Shown here piece after piece: positions 54,920 through 63,866 of a stretch of 64,000 nt of DNA; positions within the stretch are counted from its first letter, which is position 1; the number at the start of each line of letters is the position of its first letter. Origin of the DNA: Palsa-504 sp963800415. GTDB taxonomy: Bacteria; Actinomycetota; Actinomycetes; Streptosporangiales; Streptosporangiaceae. The stretch lies in contig CAWDBS010000072.1 in NCBI GenBank assembly GCA_963800415.1, positions 102,607-166,606 of the forward strand, in the 5' to 3' direction. The position numbers and the translations under genes are program-made. The notes beneath the pieces were generated by a model. The model saw only the letters and a program-made list of their open reading frames with translations, was not told where the DNA came from and did no database searches.

Positions 54920-55804
54920 ATGGCGGGCCCGGGCACCGTCGGGGAGCTGACCGAGACCCTACGGCATGGCGGCTACCTGGCCGATCGCGGCCTGGCCACG
55001 GCGCTGTTCGTCGCGCTGTCACTGAACCGCCCGGTCCTGCTCGAGGGCGAGGTGGGAGTCGGAAAGACCGAGGTCGCCAAGGTGATGGCGGAGGTGTTCG
55101 GCCGCAAGCTGATCCGGCTGCAGTGCTACGAGGGCATCGACACCAACCAGGCCCTGTACGAGTGGGATTATGCCCGCCAGATGCTGCACATCCGGGCCCT
55201 GTCCGGGCATCAGCTGGCCGGACCCGACGCCTCCGACACGGTGGACAAGCTGTTCGGCTCGAAGTTCCTGCTGGAACGGCCGCTGCTCGAGGCGGTCCGG
55301 GCCGGCGACCAGGCCGTGCTGCTGATCGACGAGGTCGACCGGGCCGACGACGAGTTCGAGGCCTTCCTGCTCGAGGTGCTCTCCGACTTCCAGATCAGCA
55401 TCCCCGAGATCGGCACGGTCAAGGCGGAGAGCCCGCCGCTGGTGGTGCTGACCTCCAACCGGACCCGCGAACTGCACGACGCGCTGAAGCGGCGCTGCCT
55501 GTACCACTGGATCGGCTACCCGGCCGCCGAACGTGAGGTCGAGATCGTCCTGATCAGGGAGCCAGGCATCTCAGCCGCGCTAGCCCGCAAGGTCGTCGCG
55601 GCCGTCCACCGGCTCCGCGAGCTCGACCTGGCCAAGCCGCCGGGGGTCGCGGAAACCATCGACTGGGCCCGGACCCTGGATTTCCTCGGCGAGACCGACC
55701 TGCACGCCGGCAACGCCCAGGACACGCTCGGCGCGGTGGTCAAGGACCGGGATGATCTCGAGGTGGTCCGCGACAACCTGGAGGAGATCACCTCCGGTGC
55801 CTGA
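54920..55804 (+). CDS. coxD: MoxR-family AAA+ ATPase, CoxD-like
   Basis: 294 residues from ATG 54920. Walker A GEVGVGKTE (about residues 43-51), Walker B AVLLIDEVDRAD (about 133-144), sensor 1 VVLTSNRTRELHDALKRRC. The opening GYLADRGLATALFVALSLNRPVLLEG is the MoxR/CoxD pattern. In Oligotropha, CoxD remodels CO dehydrogenase so that its sulphur-copper-molybdenum active site can be completed; MoxR proteins usually work with a VWA partner, here the overlapping next gene. Given the CODH structural genes about 5 kb away, a CoxD role is likely though not certain. Confidence 0.82.
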   Translation: MAGPGTVGELTETLRHGGYLADRGLATALFVALSLNRPVLLEGEVGVGKTEVAKVMAEVFGRKLIRLQCYEGIDTNQALYEWDYARQMLHIRALSGHQLAGPDASDTVDKLFGSKFLLERPLLEAVRAGDQAVLLIDEVDRADDEFEAFLLEVLSDFQISIPEIGTVKAESPPLVVLTSNRTRELHDALKRRCLYHWIGYPAAEREVEIVLIREPGISAALARKVVAAVHRLRELDLAKPPGVAETIDWARTLDFLGETDLHAGNAQDTLGAVVKDRDDLEVVRDNLEEITSGA

Positions 55805-56939
55805 TGACAGCCCGCCCACCTCCCCAGCCGCCTTCACGGGCCTGCTCGTCCGCTTCGCCGCCGAACTGCGCGCGGCCGGGCTCGCGGTCGGCTCGGGGGA
55901 TGTCCTGGTCTACTGTTCGGCGCTGAGCACGCTGGACCCGTCCGACCTGGTCGACCTGTACTGGGCCGGGCGGACCACGCTGGTGAACCGGCACGACGAC
56001 ATCGGCCGGTACGACGAGGTGTTCCGCCGGTTCTTCCTCGGCGCCGGCGGCCCCGAGGAGGAACTGACCCTCATGCTGCGCGCGTCGGCGCAGGCCCAGG
56101 GCGCGCTGGCGCTGCCATCGACCGAGCCAGGCGAGGACGCGCAGGAGGAGGACGCCGTGCTGGGCTGGATGGCCTCCGACGTCGACGCGCTCAAGCACAA
56201 GTCGTTCGCGGCCTGCACGCCCACCGAACTCGCGGCCCTGCGCCGGATCATGGCCAGGATCCGGCTGACCCCGCCGCGCCGCCGGACCAGGCGCAGCGCC
56301 GCCGCCCGGTCCGGGACCCGACCGGACCCGCGGCGGACCGTCCGGGAATCCATGCGCATGCACGGCGAGCCCGCGCGGCTCTACTGGCGGCGGCGCAAGG
56401 TCCGGCTGCGGCCGCTGGTGCTGATCCTGGACATCTCCGGGTCCATGGCCGACTACTCGCGCAGCCTGCTGCAGTTCGCGCATTCGGCGAAGCGGTCCGC
56501 CGGACGCGTCGAGGTCTTCTGCTTCGGCACCCGGCTGACCCGGGTGACCGGGGCGATGGAATGCCGGCGCCCGGACGAGGCACTGGAGCGGGCGGCGCGG
56601 GCGGCCTTCGACTGGGACGGCGGGACCAGGATCGGGGACAGCCTGGACGCCTTCGTCCGCGGCTGGGCGCGCCGCGGGATCTGCCGGGGCGGCATCGTGG
56701 TGATCTGCTCCGACGGGCTGGACCGCGGCGACCCCGCGGTGCTGGCCGCGGCAATGGAGCGGCTGTCCCTGCTGTGCCACCGGCTGGTCTGGCTGAACCC
56801 GCACAAGGGCGACGACCCGGCCTTCCGGCCGAGCACGCTGGGGATGATGGTCGCCGCCCCGCACATCGACCTGCTGCTGTCCGGCCACGACCTGGCCAGC
56901 CTGGAGAAGCTCGCTACGCTGCTGCCGGGGCTGAACTAG
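55797..56939 (+). CDS. coxE: VWA-domain protein, CoxE-like
   Basis: 380 residues from GTG 55797, eight bases inside the upstream gene and preceded by GGAGGAG. N-terminal helical region (FTGLLVRFAAELRAAGLAVGSGDVLVY, DLYWAGRTTLVNRHDDIGRYDEVF), an Arg-rich hinge, then a von Willebrand A domain from about residue 215: PLVLILDISGSMADYSRSLLQF with the MIDAS DxSxS, and GGTRIGDSLDAFV, VVICSDGLDRGD. CoxE pairs with CoxD in copper/sulphur insertion into CO dehydrogenase. The fold and order match; the pairing is tight. Confidence 0.82.
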   Translation: MPDDSPPTSPAAFTGLLVRFAAELRAAGLAVGSGDVLVYCSALSTLDPSDLVDLYWAGRTTLVNRHDDIGRYDEVFRRFFLGAGGPEEELTLMLRASAQAQGALALPSTEPGEDAQEEDAVLGWMASDVDALKHKSFAACTPTELAALRRIMARIRLTPPRRRTRRSAAARSGTRPDPRRTVRESMRMHGEPARLYWRRRKVRLRPLVLILDISGSMADYSRSLLQFAHSAKRSAGRVEVFCFGTRLTRVTGAMECRRPDEALERAARAAFDWDGGTRIGDSLDAFVRGWARRGICRGGIVVICSDGLDRGDPAVLAAAMERLSLLCHRLVWLNPHKGDDPAFRPSTLGMMVAAPHIDLLLSGHDLASLEKLATLLPGLN

Positions 56940-57043
56940 CCGCCGATATCCGGCGAGGCGGTAATGCGCCATACCGGCATGCCATTCGGCCGCGGCCAGC
57001 CAGGCACCGATCAGCGTGAATGATGAGGGTGAGGAGTGCGCCA

Positions 57044-57322
57044 GTGAGGTGGAGCGTCGGGATCGAGGCCGAGGGCGACCGCGTGCTGACCCGCGAGCAG
57101 GTGGTCGAGCTCGCCGACGCGGTCGCCGCCAGCGGCGGCATCGCTACCGGGATCGGCACCAGCCGGTATGGCGCGCAGCTGATCGTGGCGGCGGGCAGTC
57201 GTGAGGAGGCGATCGAGACGGCGACCGCGGAGTTCTGGCGGGCTGTCCGGAAGGCCGGCTTGCCGGCCGCCCCGCTGGTGCGGACCGAGGCGATCAGCGA
57301 GGACGAGGACGCGGACCGATGA
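57044..57322 (+). CDS. Small hypothetical protein
   Basis: 92 residues from GTG 57044, behind GAGGAG; an upstream ATG at 57020 would add eight codons. Sequence VRWSVGIEAEGDRVLTREQVVELADAVA, then GIATGIGTSRYGAQLIVAAGSREEAIE and an acidic tail. The alternating strands and helices look like a ferredoxin-like alpha/beta fold. No family recognised. It overlaps the next gene as ATGA, so the two are translationally coupled. Confidence 0.6.
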   Translation: MRWSVGIEAEGDRVLTREQVVELADAVAASGGIATGIGTSRYGAQLIVAAGSREEAIETATAEFWRAVRKAGLPAAPLVRTEAISEDEDADR

Positions 57323-57771
57323 TCCGGCTCGGCTCGCTGGCGGGGTACACGTTCGAGGGGCCCCGGCTGCTGGCGGGCTGGACGCCGCCGGTCGCGGCGG
57401 CCGTGTACGCGATCGCCTACAAGCCTGAACCGGACGCCAAGCCGGACCGGTACGCGGTCATCTACGTGGGCCACTCCGACGACCTGTCCGCCGAGCGGTT
57501 CCCGTTCCAGCACCCGCGCGCACACTGCTGGGTCAAGCGCGCCGGGTCCAAGTGGAAGGTCTACATCTGCACCTACGAGGTGCCGGGCGGCGGCAGGCCG
57601 CACCGGGAGCAGATCGCCAGGGAGCTGACCGCGATCTATCAGCCGCGGTGCAACGACCAGCAGTTCGACCAGGCCTGGAAGGACGAGTGGATCGGCGGGA
57701 CCACCTCGTCCTCCCCCAGCCTGGCTAAGGACCCGCAGGATCCCGGGTTCCCGCCGCGAAACAGAAATTGA
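57319..57771 (+). CDS. Hypothetical protein, divergent GIY-YIG-like
   Basis: 150 residues from ATG 57319. Contains VYAIAYKPEPDA, then YAVIYVGHSDDLSAERFPFQHPRAHCW, KWKVYICTYEVPG, and REQIARELTAIYQPRCNDQQ. The spacing of YAIxY, YVGxSDDL and a later E...L...Y.P.CN is reminiscent of GIY-YIG folds, which cut DNA or act in non-catalytic roles, but the match is loose and the catalytic arginine is not obvious. Coupled to the small gene upstream. Treat the fold as a hypothesis. Confidence 0.5.
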   Translation: MIRLGSLAGYTFEGPRLLAGWTPPVAAAVYAIAYKPEPDAKPDRYAVIYVGHSDDLSAERFPFQHPRAHCWVKRAGSKWKVYICTYEVPGGGRPHREQIARELTAIYQPRCNDQQFDQAWKDEWIGGTTSSSPSLAKDPQDPGFPPRNRN

Positions 57772-57827
57772 ATGGCCGGGGATGGCGGGGAACCGGTCCT
57801 GAGTGCACGCACCAGCGCCCGTTCGGA

Positions 57828-58220
57828 TTAATGATCTTGATTTAGATCTTCATGGCTTGCTGGCCAGGCCGGAAGCCGACGGCGTCGAGCAGGCGGGAGC
57901 GGCGCGTCCCTGAGGCGGGGCGGGCAGGCTCCGGGCGTCGCGGGCGGCTCGGGCCTGGGGGTGACGCCGGTCACGATGCCCTCGGCCATCCCGTACAGCA
58001 GCGGCAGCGCGCCGGCCACCACTCCGCCGGTCTCGTTGATGTGCTCCACCCCGGGGCCGATGAGCTTGGCGTGGCCCACGATGGTGCGGACGATCTCGGC
58101 GCACTCCTCCAGGTTCCCGGCGATCCGGGTGAGCAGGGAGCCCACCCAGAACAGGTAGAACGCCAGGCCGGCGATCAGCAGCAGGACGTCGATGACGGTG
58201 AAAACGACCAGCCCTGTCAC
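57828..58220 (-). CDS. Small single-span membrane protein (tail gene of cox accessory array)
   Basis: 130 residues from GTG 58220. One N-terminal membrane segment, GLVVFTVIDVLLLIAGLAFYLFWVG, then an amphipathic region (RIAGNLEECAEIVRTIVGHAKLIGPGVEHINETGG, VVAGALPLLYGMAEGIV) and a Pro/Arg-rich tail. Its start overlaps the previous gene by four bases. Fifth in a row of small single-span proteins on the coxG side of the CO dehydrogenase locus. No family recognised. Confidence 0.6.
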   Translation of the reverse strand: MTGLVVFTVIDVLLLIAGLAFYLFWVGSLLTRIAGNLEECAEIVRTIVGHAKLIGPGVEHINETGGVVAGALPLLYGMAEGIVTGVTPRPEPPATPGACPPRLRDAPLPPARRRRLPAWPASHEDLNQDH

Positions 58221-58507
58221 GACTTCACCTTTCCGAGTACGCGGCCGAGGAACAGATGGTGCTGCAGGCCCTCGGCCAGGACGGCCTCGACGCCGGTGGC
58301 GACCTGCGGGATCAGCACGGTGTCCGCGGTGTTCGCCGCCGCCGCCTTGAGGGTGTCCCGGACGGCGACGACCCGGCGGTCGATGATCTTCACCAGGTAG
58401 ATGAGCAGGCTCAGCAGGGCGGCGACCGCGACCACCACGACGATGCCGAGGATGTTCGCGATCGTCCACAGGTTGTGCTCGGTCGAGGACATGGCCAGTG
58501 CGTGCAT
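58217..58507 (-). CDS. Small single-span membrane protein
   Basis: 96 residues from ATG 58507, preceded by GGGAGGG. The segment IANILGIVVVVAVAALLSLLIYLV spans the membrane, followed by KIIDRRVVAVRDTLKAAAANTADT and a C-terminal GLQHHLFLGRVLGKVKS. The post-membrane part is helical and could form a coiled coil with its neighbours. Stop overlaps the next start. Function unknown. Confidence 0.6.
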   Translation of the reverse strand: MHALAMSSTEHNLWTIANILGIVVVVAVAALLSLLIYLVKIIDRRVVAVRDTLKAAAANTADTVLIPQVATGVEAVLAEGLQHHLFLGRVLGKVKS

Positions 58508-58509
58508 CG

Positions 58510-58737
58510 CTACCCTCCCAGCCTGGCGCGGCCGCGCTGCAGGCCGCCGATGATGATCGTGGCGTGCTCGATCGTGGTGCGCAGCGCGCCGAGCGGCGCG
58601 GTGTTGTGCACCGCCTCGGTCAGCGCGTCGTTGATCTTGGGCGCCTCGTTGCCGATCGACCGGGCCAGCAGCAGGATCGGCACCACGAGCGCCACCACCA
58701 CGAGCACGACGACGATGCCGATGGTGTAGCCCACCAC
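58510..58737 (-). CDS. Small single-span membrane protein, start uncertain
   Basis: 75 residues from GTG 58737: VGYTIGIVVVLVVVALVVPILLLARSIG is the membrane segment, followed by KINDALTEAVHNTAPLGALRTTIEHATIIIGGLQRGRA. In-frame codons continue upstream as AGTSTTGW, which look native, but the nearest ATGs (58768, 58774) are in another frame, so a one-base slip near the start is possible. Two bases separate it from the next gene. Confidence 0.5.
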   Translation of the reverse strand: MVGYTIGIVVVLVVVALVVPILLLARSIGNEAPKINDALTEAVHNTAPLGALRTTIEHATIIIGGLQRGRARLGG

Positions 58738-58811
58738 CCAGCCGGTGGTGCTGGTTCCCGCGGCGCGAGGACATGGACATGCGGTTGCATAAACGGCTCC
58801 TTTGCCGGGTC

Positions 58812-59039
58812 TCAGACCGTTTCGCAGAAGTCGCGGACGGGCTTCAGGTTCGCGTTGACCGAGGTCAGCCGCGCGGGCACGGTGCTCGTCAGGCTCGCGA
58901 CGGCCTGCACTCCCCCGGTGGTCGCGACCAGCGTCTTCCGGATCGCCCTGAGGTGGAAGATGACCCGGAGCAGGCCGACCGCGGTGATCGCGATGATCAG
59001 CGCGGCGATGATCAGCGTCGCCCAGGCGGCAGCTGGCAT
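58812..59039 (-). CDS. Small single-span membrane protein
   Basis: 75 residues from ATG 59039, preceded by AAGGAGA. Membrane segment WATLIIAALIIAITAVGLLRVIFHL, then RAIRKTLVATTGGVQAVASLTSTVPARLTSVNANLKPVRDFCETV, an amphipathic tail of about 45 residues that is likely cytoplasmic. It resembles the neighbouring small proteins in design, not obviously in sequence. Operonic with the genes on both sides. Confidence 0.6.
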   Translation of the reverse strand: MPAAAWATLIIAALIIAITAVGLLRVIFHLRAIRKTLVATTGGVQAVASLTSTVPARLTSVNANLKPVRDFCETV

Positions 59040-59070
59040 GGCCGTTCTCCTTATCTCTATCTGTATGTTT

Positions 59071-59325
59071 CTAGCCGAGGAGCTTGGCGACGGAACCGGC
59101 GTACCGGACCGCTCCGACCGAGACTTCCTTGATGGTGGTGTCGGTGACGGCCAGCGCCTCCGGCACGCCGTTGAGTTCGCCGACGAGGGCTACCCCGCCG
59201 GACAGGATGTCGTCGGTGGCGCCCCGGATCCGCTCCACCGCCGCCAGGACGCGGTTGAGCAGGAAGACGACGACCGGCAGCACCACGAGCAGCAGAATCG
59301 CGTTGCCTATCCACCACAGGACCAT
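59071..59325 (-). CDS. Small single-span membrane protein
   Basis: 84 residues from ATG 59325, behind AAAGGAGAG. VLWWIGNAILLLVVLPVVVFLLNRVLAAV is the membrane segment; VERIRGATDDILSGGVALVGELNGVPEALAVTDTTIKEV and VRYAGSVAKLL follow, an amphipathic helix pattern. First of five such genes after coxG. The position suggests a structural or docking role in the CO dehydrogenase membrane module, as an inference only. Confidence 0.6.
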   Translation of the reverse strand: MVLWWIGNAILLLVVLPVVVFLLNRVLAAVERIRGATDDILSGGVALVGELNGVPEALAVTDTTIKEVSVGAVRYAGSVAKLLG

Positions 59326-59345
59326 GACTGGCTCTCCTTTCTTGC

Positions 59346-59933
59346 TCAGCTCGCGGCCTGGTAGGGCATAAAGAACCGGCGGAAGACCCGGCTCAGGGCC
59401 ATCAGCGCGGCCCGCAGGCCCAGGGTGAAGCCCTTGGCCGGGGTCGCGGCGGCCGCGGCGATCTGCTCGGCGGACTCGCCGCGCTCGATCCGCTCGATCC
59501 GGTCCTGCATGTTCGCCGAGAAATCGCGCATCAGCACGGCGGTGACGTCGCAGATCATGCCCCGGCCGTACTGCGCCGCCGCGCCGGACAGCTGCAGGTC
59601 CTGGGTGACGCCGACCTTGGTGCCGCGGCCCGCGCGGGCCAGCGTCGCGGTCACGACCATGCTGGCCTGGCCGCGGCCCTTCTCGTCGGCGCCGCTGGCG
59701 TGCACGACCACGCGCTTGGCCGCCTCGTCGCGTTCGGTGATGTCCGCGGTCCCGGCGAACTGCAGGCGCACCGGGCCCATCCGGACCGCGACCGTGCCCT
59801 TGTACTTCTCGTCGCCGAGATCCTCGGTGAGTTCGGCGCCCGGCAGGCACGCGGCCACCTGGGGGATGTTCTCGAAGAACTGCCAGACCTTCTCGACCGG
59901 CTCAGCGACCTCGAACTCGTTCTTGATCAGCAT
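59346..59933 (-). CDS. coxG: CoxG, SRPBCC-fold CO dehydrogenase accessory protein
   Basis: 195 residues from ATG 59933. MLIKNEFEVAEPVEKVWQFFENIPQVAACLPGAEL is the CoxG/SRPBCC opening; YKGTVAVRMGPVRLQFAGTADI and QLSGAAAQYGRGMICDVTAVLMRDFSANM are the domain core. A C-terminal segment, GFTLGLRAALMALSRVFRRFF, could be an amphipathic membrane anchor. CoxG anchors CO dehydrogenase or, as reported in mycobacteria, carries menaquinone between membrane and enzyme. The start overlaps the end of the XdhC-YHS gene. Confidence 0.88.
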   Translation of the reverse strand: MLIKNEFEVAEPVEKVWQFFENIPQVAACLPGAELTEDLGDEKYKGTVAVRMGPVRLQFAGTADITERDEAAKRVVVHASGADEKGRGQASMVVTATLARAGRGTKVGVTQDLQLSGAAAQYGRGMICDVTAVLMRDFSANMQDRIERIERGESAEQIAAAAATPAKGFTLGLRAALMALSRVFRRFFMPYQAAS

Positions 59934-60902
59934 CGGGTCTCTCTCTTCACGTATGCGTCAGGGTCTTTCTCGAACGCCTGGCGGCAGCCGGCGCAGCAGA
60001 AGTAGTAGTCGGTGCCCTCGTACCGCACCGGGCGGGACGAGTCCGCGGCCACGGTCATCCCGCAGACCGGGTCCTGCGCTGGCCGCGCGGCAGGGCGGGC
60101 CCCCTCCGACCCAGCCTGCCGCGCGGATCCTGTGGCGGCCGTGCTCGCCCTCGGCCCCAGCCAGCGCGCCGGAGGCCCGCAGCTGGACCAGTTCGGCCAG
60201 GATGGCGACCGCGATCTCCTGGTGCGTCGTGCGGCCCAGGTCCAGTCCGGCCGGCACCCGCACCCGGTCGAGCTGGTCCTTCGGCACGCCCCGGTCGGCG
60301 AGGTAGCCGAGCACGGCGGCCCCGCGCCGGCGCGACCCGACCAGGCCCAGGTAGGCGGGCCTGGCGGCGACCGCGCGCTCGAGCACGTCCTCGTCGTCGT
60401 GGCCCTGGGTGGCCACCACGATCATGGAGCGCTCGGCCGCGGTCTCCGGCGTGAAGTCGGGGCCGCGGACGAGGTCAGTCCGCCAGCCGAGGGCCCCGGC
60501 CAGGCTGGCCAGCGTCCGGGCCATCGGGGAATCCCCCACGATCACCAGGTGCGGCGCCGGCAGCACCGGCTCGATGTAGACCTCCAGCGCGCCCTCGCTC
60601 TGGCAGGAGATGGGGATCACGGTCATGCCGTCCGGGACCGCCGCGCCGAACTGCTCCGGGGTGCCGAGCAGCAGCAGCCGGGCGGTGCCCTCGGCCATCA
60701 CCTGCTGCGCCTCCCGGATGACGACCGGCTCGGCGCAGGCGCCGCCGATCCAGCCGTGCAGCTCGCCGTCGGCGGTGATGATCGCGCGCGAGCCCGGCTG
60801 GCTGGAGGACGGGCTCTGCCGCCAGACCACGGTGGCGAGAGCGAACGCCTCGCCGCGGCGAGTCAGCTCGCCCATCTCCTCCAGGACGCCCAAGCCTTCC
60901 AT
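59927..60902 (-). CDS. XdhC/CoxF family protein with C-terminal YHS domain, one apparent frameshift
   Basis: About 324 residues from ATG 60902, behind GGAG. XdhC part (about 1-250): LARGEAFALATVVWRQSPSSS-type opening, GWIGGACAEPVVI, a Rossmann-like LVIVGDSPMARTLASLAGALG, AAERSMIVVATQGHDDEDVLE and YLGLVGSRRRGAAVLGYL, DLGRTTHQEIAVAILAEL. After GALAGAEGE a base is missing near 60138-60146; the continuing frame encodes PAQDPVCGMTVAADSSRPV and YYFCCAGCRQAFEKDPDAYV, a YHS metal-binding domain. XdhC proteins insert the terminal sulphur into molybdenum cofactors; the YHS domain may add copper handling. Confidence 0.75.
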
Positions 60903-60931
60903 CAGCAACTCCGTGCCAGTCGTTCTCCGTG

Positions 60932-63324
60932 TCAGTCGTCCGAGCGCACCGGAGGCGCGCCGGAGACGTCGCGGCGGTAGGTGATCGCCTCCCACACCCG
61001 GTCGGGGAGCAGCGGCATGTCGATATTGCGGACGCCCATGCCGGACAGCGCGTCCATGACCGCGTTGACGAAGGCCGCCGGGCCGCCCACCGCGGCGCAC
61101 TCGCCGATGCCCTTGGCGCCGATCGGGTGGTGCGGGCACGGGGTGACGACCTCGCTGTGCAGCTCGAAGCCGGGCGTCTCCCAGGCGGTGGGCAGCAGGT
61201 AGTCCATGTAGTTCGAGCCGACGCAGTTGCCGTCGGCGTCGAACGTGATGAACTGCATGCTGGCCATCGCGTAGGCCTCGGTCAGCCCGCCCATGATCTG
61301 GCCCTCGACGATCATCGGGTTGATCCGGACCCCGCAGTCGTCGACCGCCACCATCTTCAGCACGTCCCAGACGCCCGTTTCCGGGTCGACCTCGACGGTG
61401 ACGATGTAGACAGGCGAACGGCCAGGTGAGGTTGGGCGGGTCGTAGTACGCGGTGTTCTCCAGGCCAGGCTCCATGCCGTCCGGCATGTTGCTGTACGCC
61501 GCCATCGCGCACTCCTGGATGGTGACGCCGCGGTCCGGGGCGCTGCGGACGTAGAACCGGCCGAGCTCCCACTCGACGTCCTCCTCGGACACCTCGAGCA
61601 GGTGCGCCGCCAGCTTGCGGGCCTTGGCCCGGATCTTGCGGGAGACCATCGCGACCGCCGCCCCGGCGACCGGCGTGCTGCGCGAGGCGTAGGTGCCCAT
61701 GCCGAACGGCGCGGTGTCGGTGTCGCCCTCCTCGACCACGATGTCCTCGGCCGGGATGCCGAGCTCGTGGGCCACGATCTGGGCCCAGGTCGTCTCGTGC
61801 CCCTGGCCCTGAGCTCTTCGCGCCGGTCCTGAGGATGGCCTTGCCCGTCATGTGCACCTTGAGATCGGCCGAGTCGAACATCTTGATGCCGAGGATGTCG
61901 TACTCGCGGCTGTTGCCCGCGCCGAGCGGCTCGGTCATGGTGGAGATGCCGAGGCCGAGCAGCCGGCCCCGCTTCCTGGCTTCTTCCTGTTCCCGGCGGA
62001 AGTCCTCGTAGCCGATGGCCTTCAGGCCGACGTCCAGGCACTTGGCGTACTGGCCGGAGTCGAGCAGGAAGCCGAACGGCGTGCGGTGCGGGAAGTCCTC
62101 GTCACGGACGAAGTTCATCCGGCGGAACTGCGCCTGGTCCATGCCGAGGTCGTCCGCCGCGGCCTGCATCATCCGCTCCTGGAAGAACATCGCCTCGGTG
62201 ACCCGGAACGAGCACCGGTAGGCGACCCCGCCCGGCGCCTTGTTGCTGTAGGTGCCGCGGGCGGTCAGGTGCGCGGCGGGGATGTCGTAGGCGGCGAAGG
62301 CCGAGTGCATCAGGCCGATCTTGAACTTGCTCGGCTGCGCGTCGGAGAAGAACGCGCCGTGGTCGGCGTCGGTGTGGATCCGGACGCCGAGGATCTTGCC
62401 GTCCCGGCGCAGCGCCATCTCGCCGTCGAGGTAGACGTCCCGGGCGAAGCCGGTCGAGATGAGGTTGCCCGACTTGTCCTCGATCCACTTGACCGGCCGC
62501 TCCAGCAGGATCGAGGCCAGGATCGAGCAGACGTACCCGGGGTAGACCGGGACCTTGTTGCCGAAGCCGCCGCCGATGTCCGGGGAGATGATCCGGATCA
62601 TGTGCTCGGGCAGCTCGGCCACCAGCGCGACCGCGGCCCGGATGATGTGCGGCGCCTGGGTGGTCATGTACACGGTGAGCTTGGAGGTGGCCCGGTTGAA
62701 GTCCGCGATCGACCCGCAGCACTCGATCGGCGACGGGTGCGAGCGCGGGTAGTGCAGCTTCAGCTTGGAGATCACGTCGGCCTGCGCGAACGCCCGGTCG
62801 GTGCCGGCCGCGTCGCCGACCTCCCAGTCGTAGATGACGTTGTCCCGCTGGCTGTCCTTGTCGTCGCGGATGACCGGCGCGCCCTCGGCGACCGCCTGCT
62901 CGGGGTTGACGATGACCGGCAGCGGCTCGTAGTCGACGTCGATGGCCTCGCACGCGTCCTTGGCGATGTACGGGTCGTCGGCGATGACGCAGGCCACCTC
63001 CTGGCCCTGGAACCGGACCTTGTTGGTGGCCAGCACCGCCTGGGTGTCGTAGGACAGGGTGGGCATCCAGGCCAGGTTCCTGGTCGCCATCATCTCGCCG
63101 GTGAGGACCAGGTGCACGCCGGGGATGTCCCACGCCTTGCTGGCGTCGATCGAGGAGATCCGGGCGTGCGCCAGCGGGCTGCGCAGGATCTCCATGTGCA
63201 GCATGCCGGGCAGGGTGATGTCGTCGGTGTAGTTGCCCTTGCCGCGGATGAAGCGGCTGTCCTCGACCCGCTTGCGGCTCGCGCCCAGTCCGCCGATCTT
63301 GATCTCGTCCAGTGCCTGTGACAC
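60932..63324 (-). CDS. coxL: Aerobic CO dehydrogenase large subunit, form I, two apparent frameshifts
   Basis: About 797 residues from ATG 63324. RVEDSRFIRGKGNYTDDITLPGMLHMEILRSPLAHARI opens the subunit; PDIGGGFGNKVPVYPGYV follows. The decisive motif GVAYRCSFRV (about residue 385) is the form I AYxCSFR active-site loop holding the copper-ligating cysteine, which separates genuine CO dehydrogenases from form II relatives. The frame breaks near 61811-61815 and 61410-61413; deleting one base at each restores a continuous reading frame through GIPAEDIVVEEGDTDT, GAKGIGECAAVGGPAAFVNAV and RVWEAITYRRDV. Oxidises CO to CO2 with electrons passing to CoxS/CoxM. Confidence 0.88.
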
Positions 63325-63336
63325 GTTCTGCCTCCC

Positions 63337-63864
<528 letters not shown>

Positions 63865-63866
63865 GG

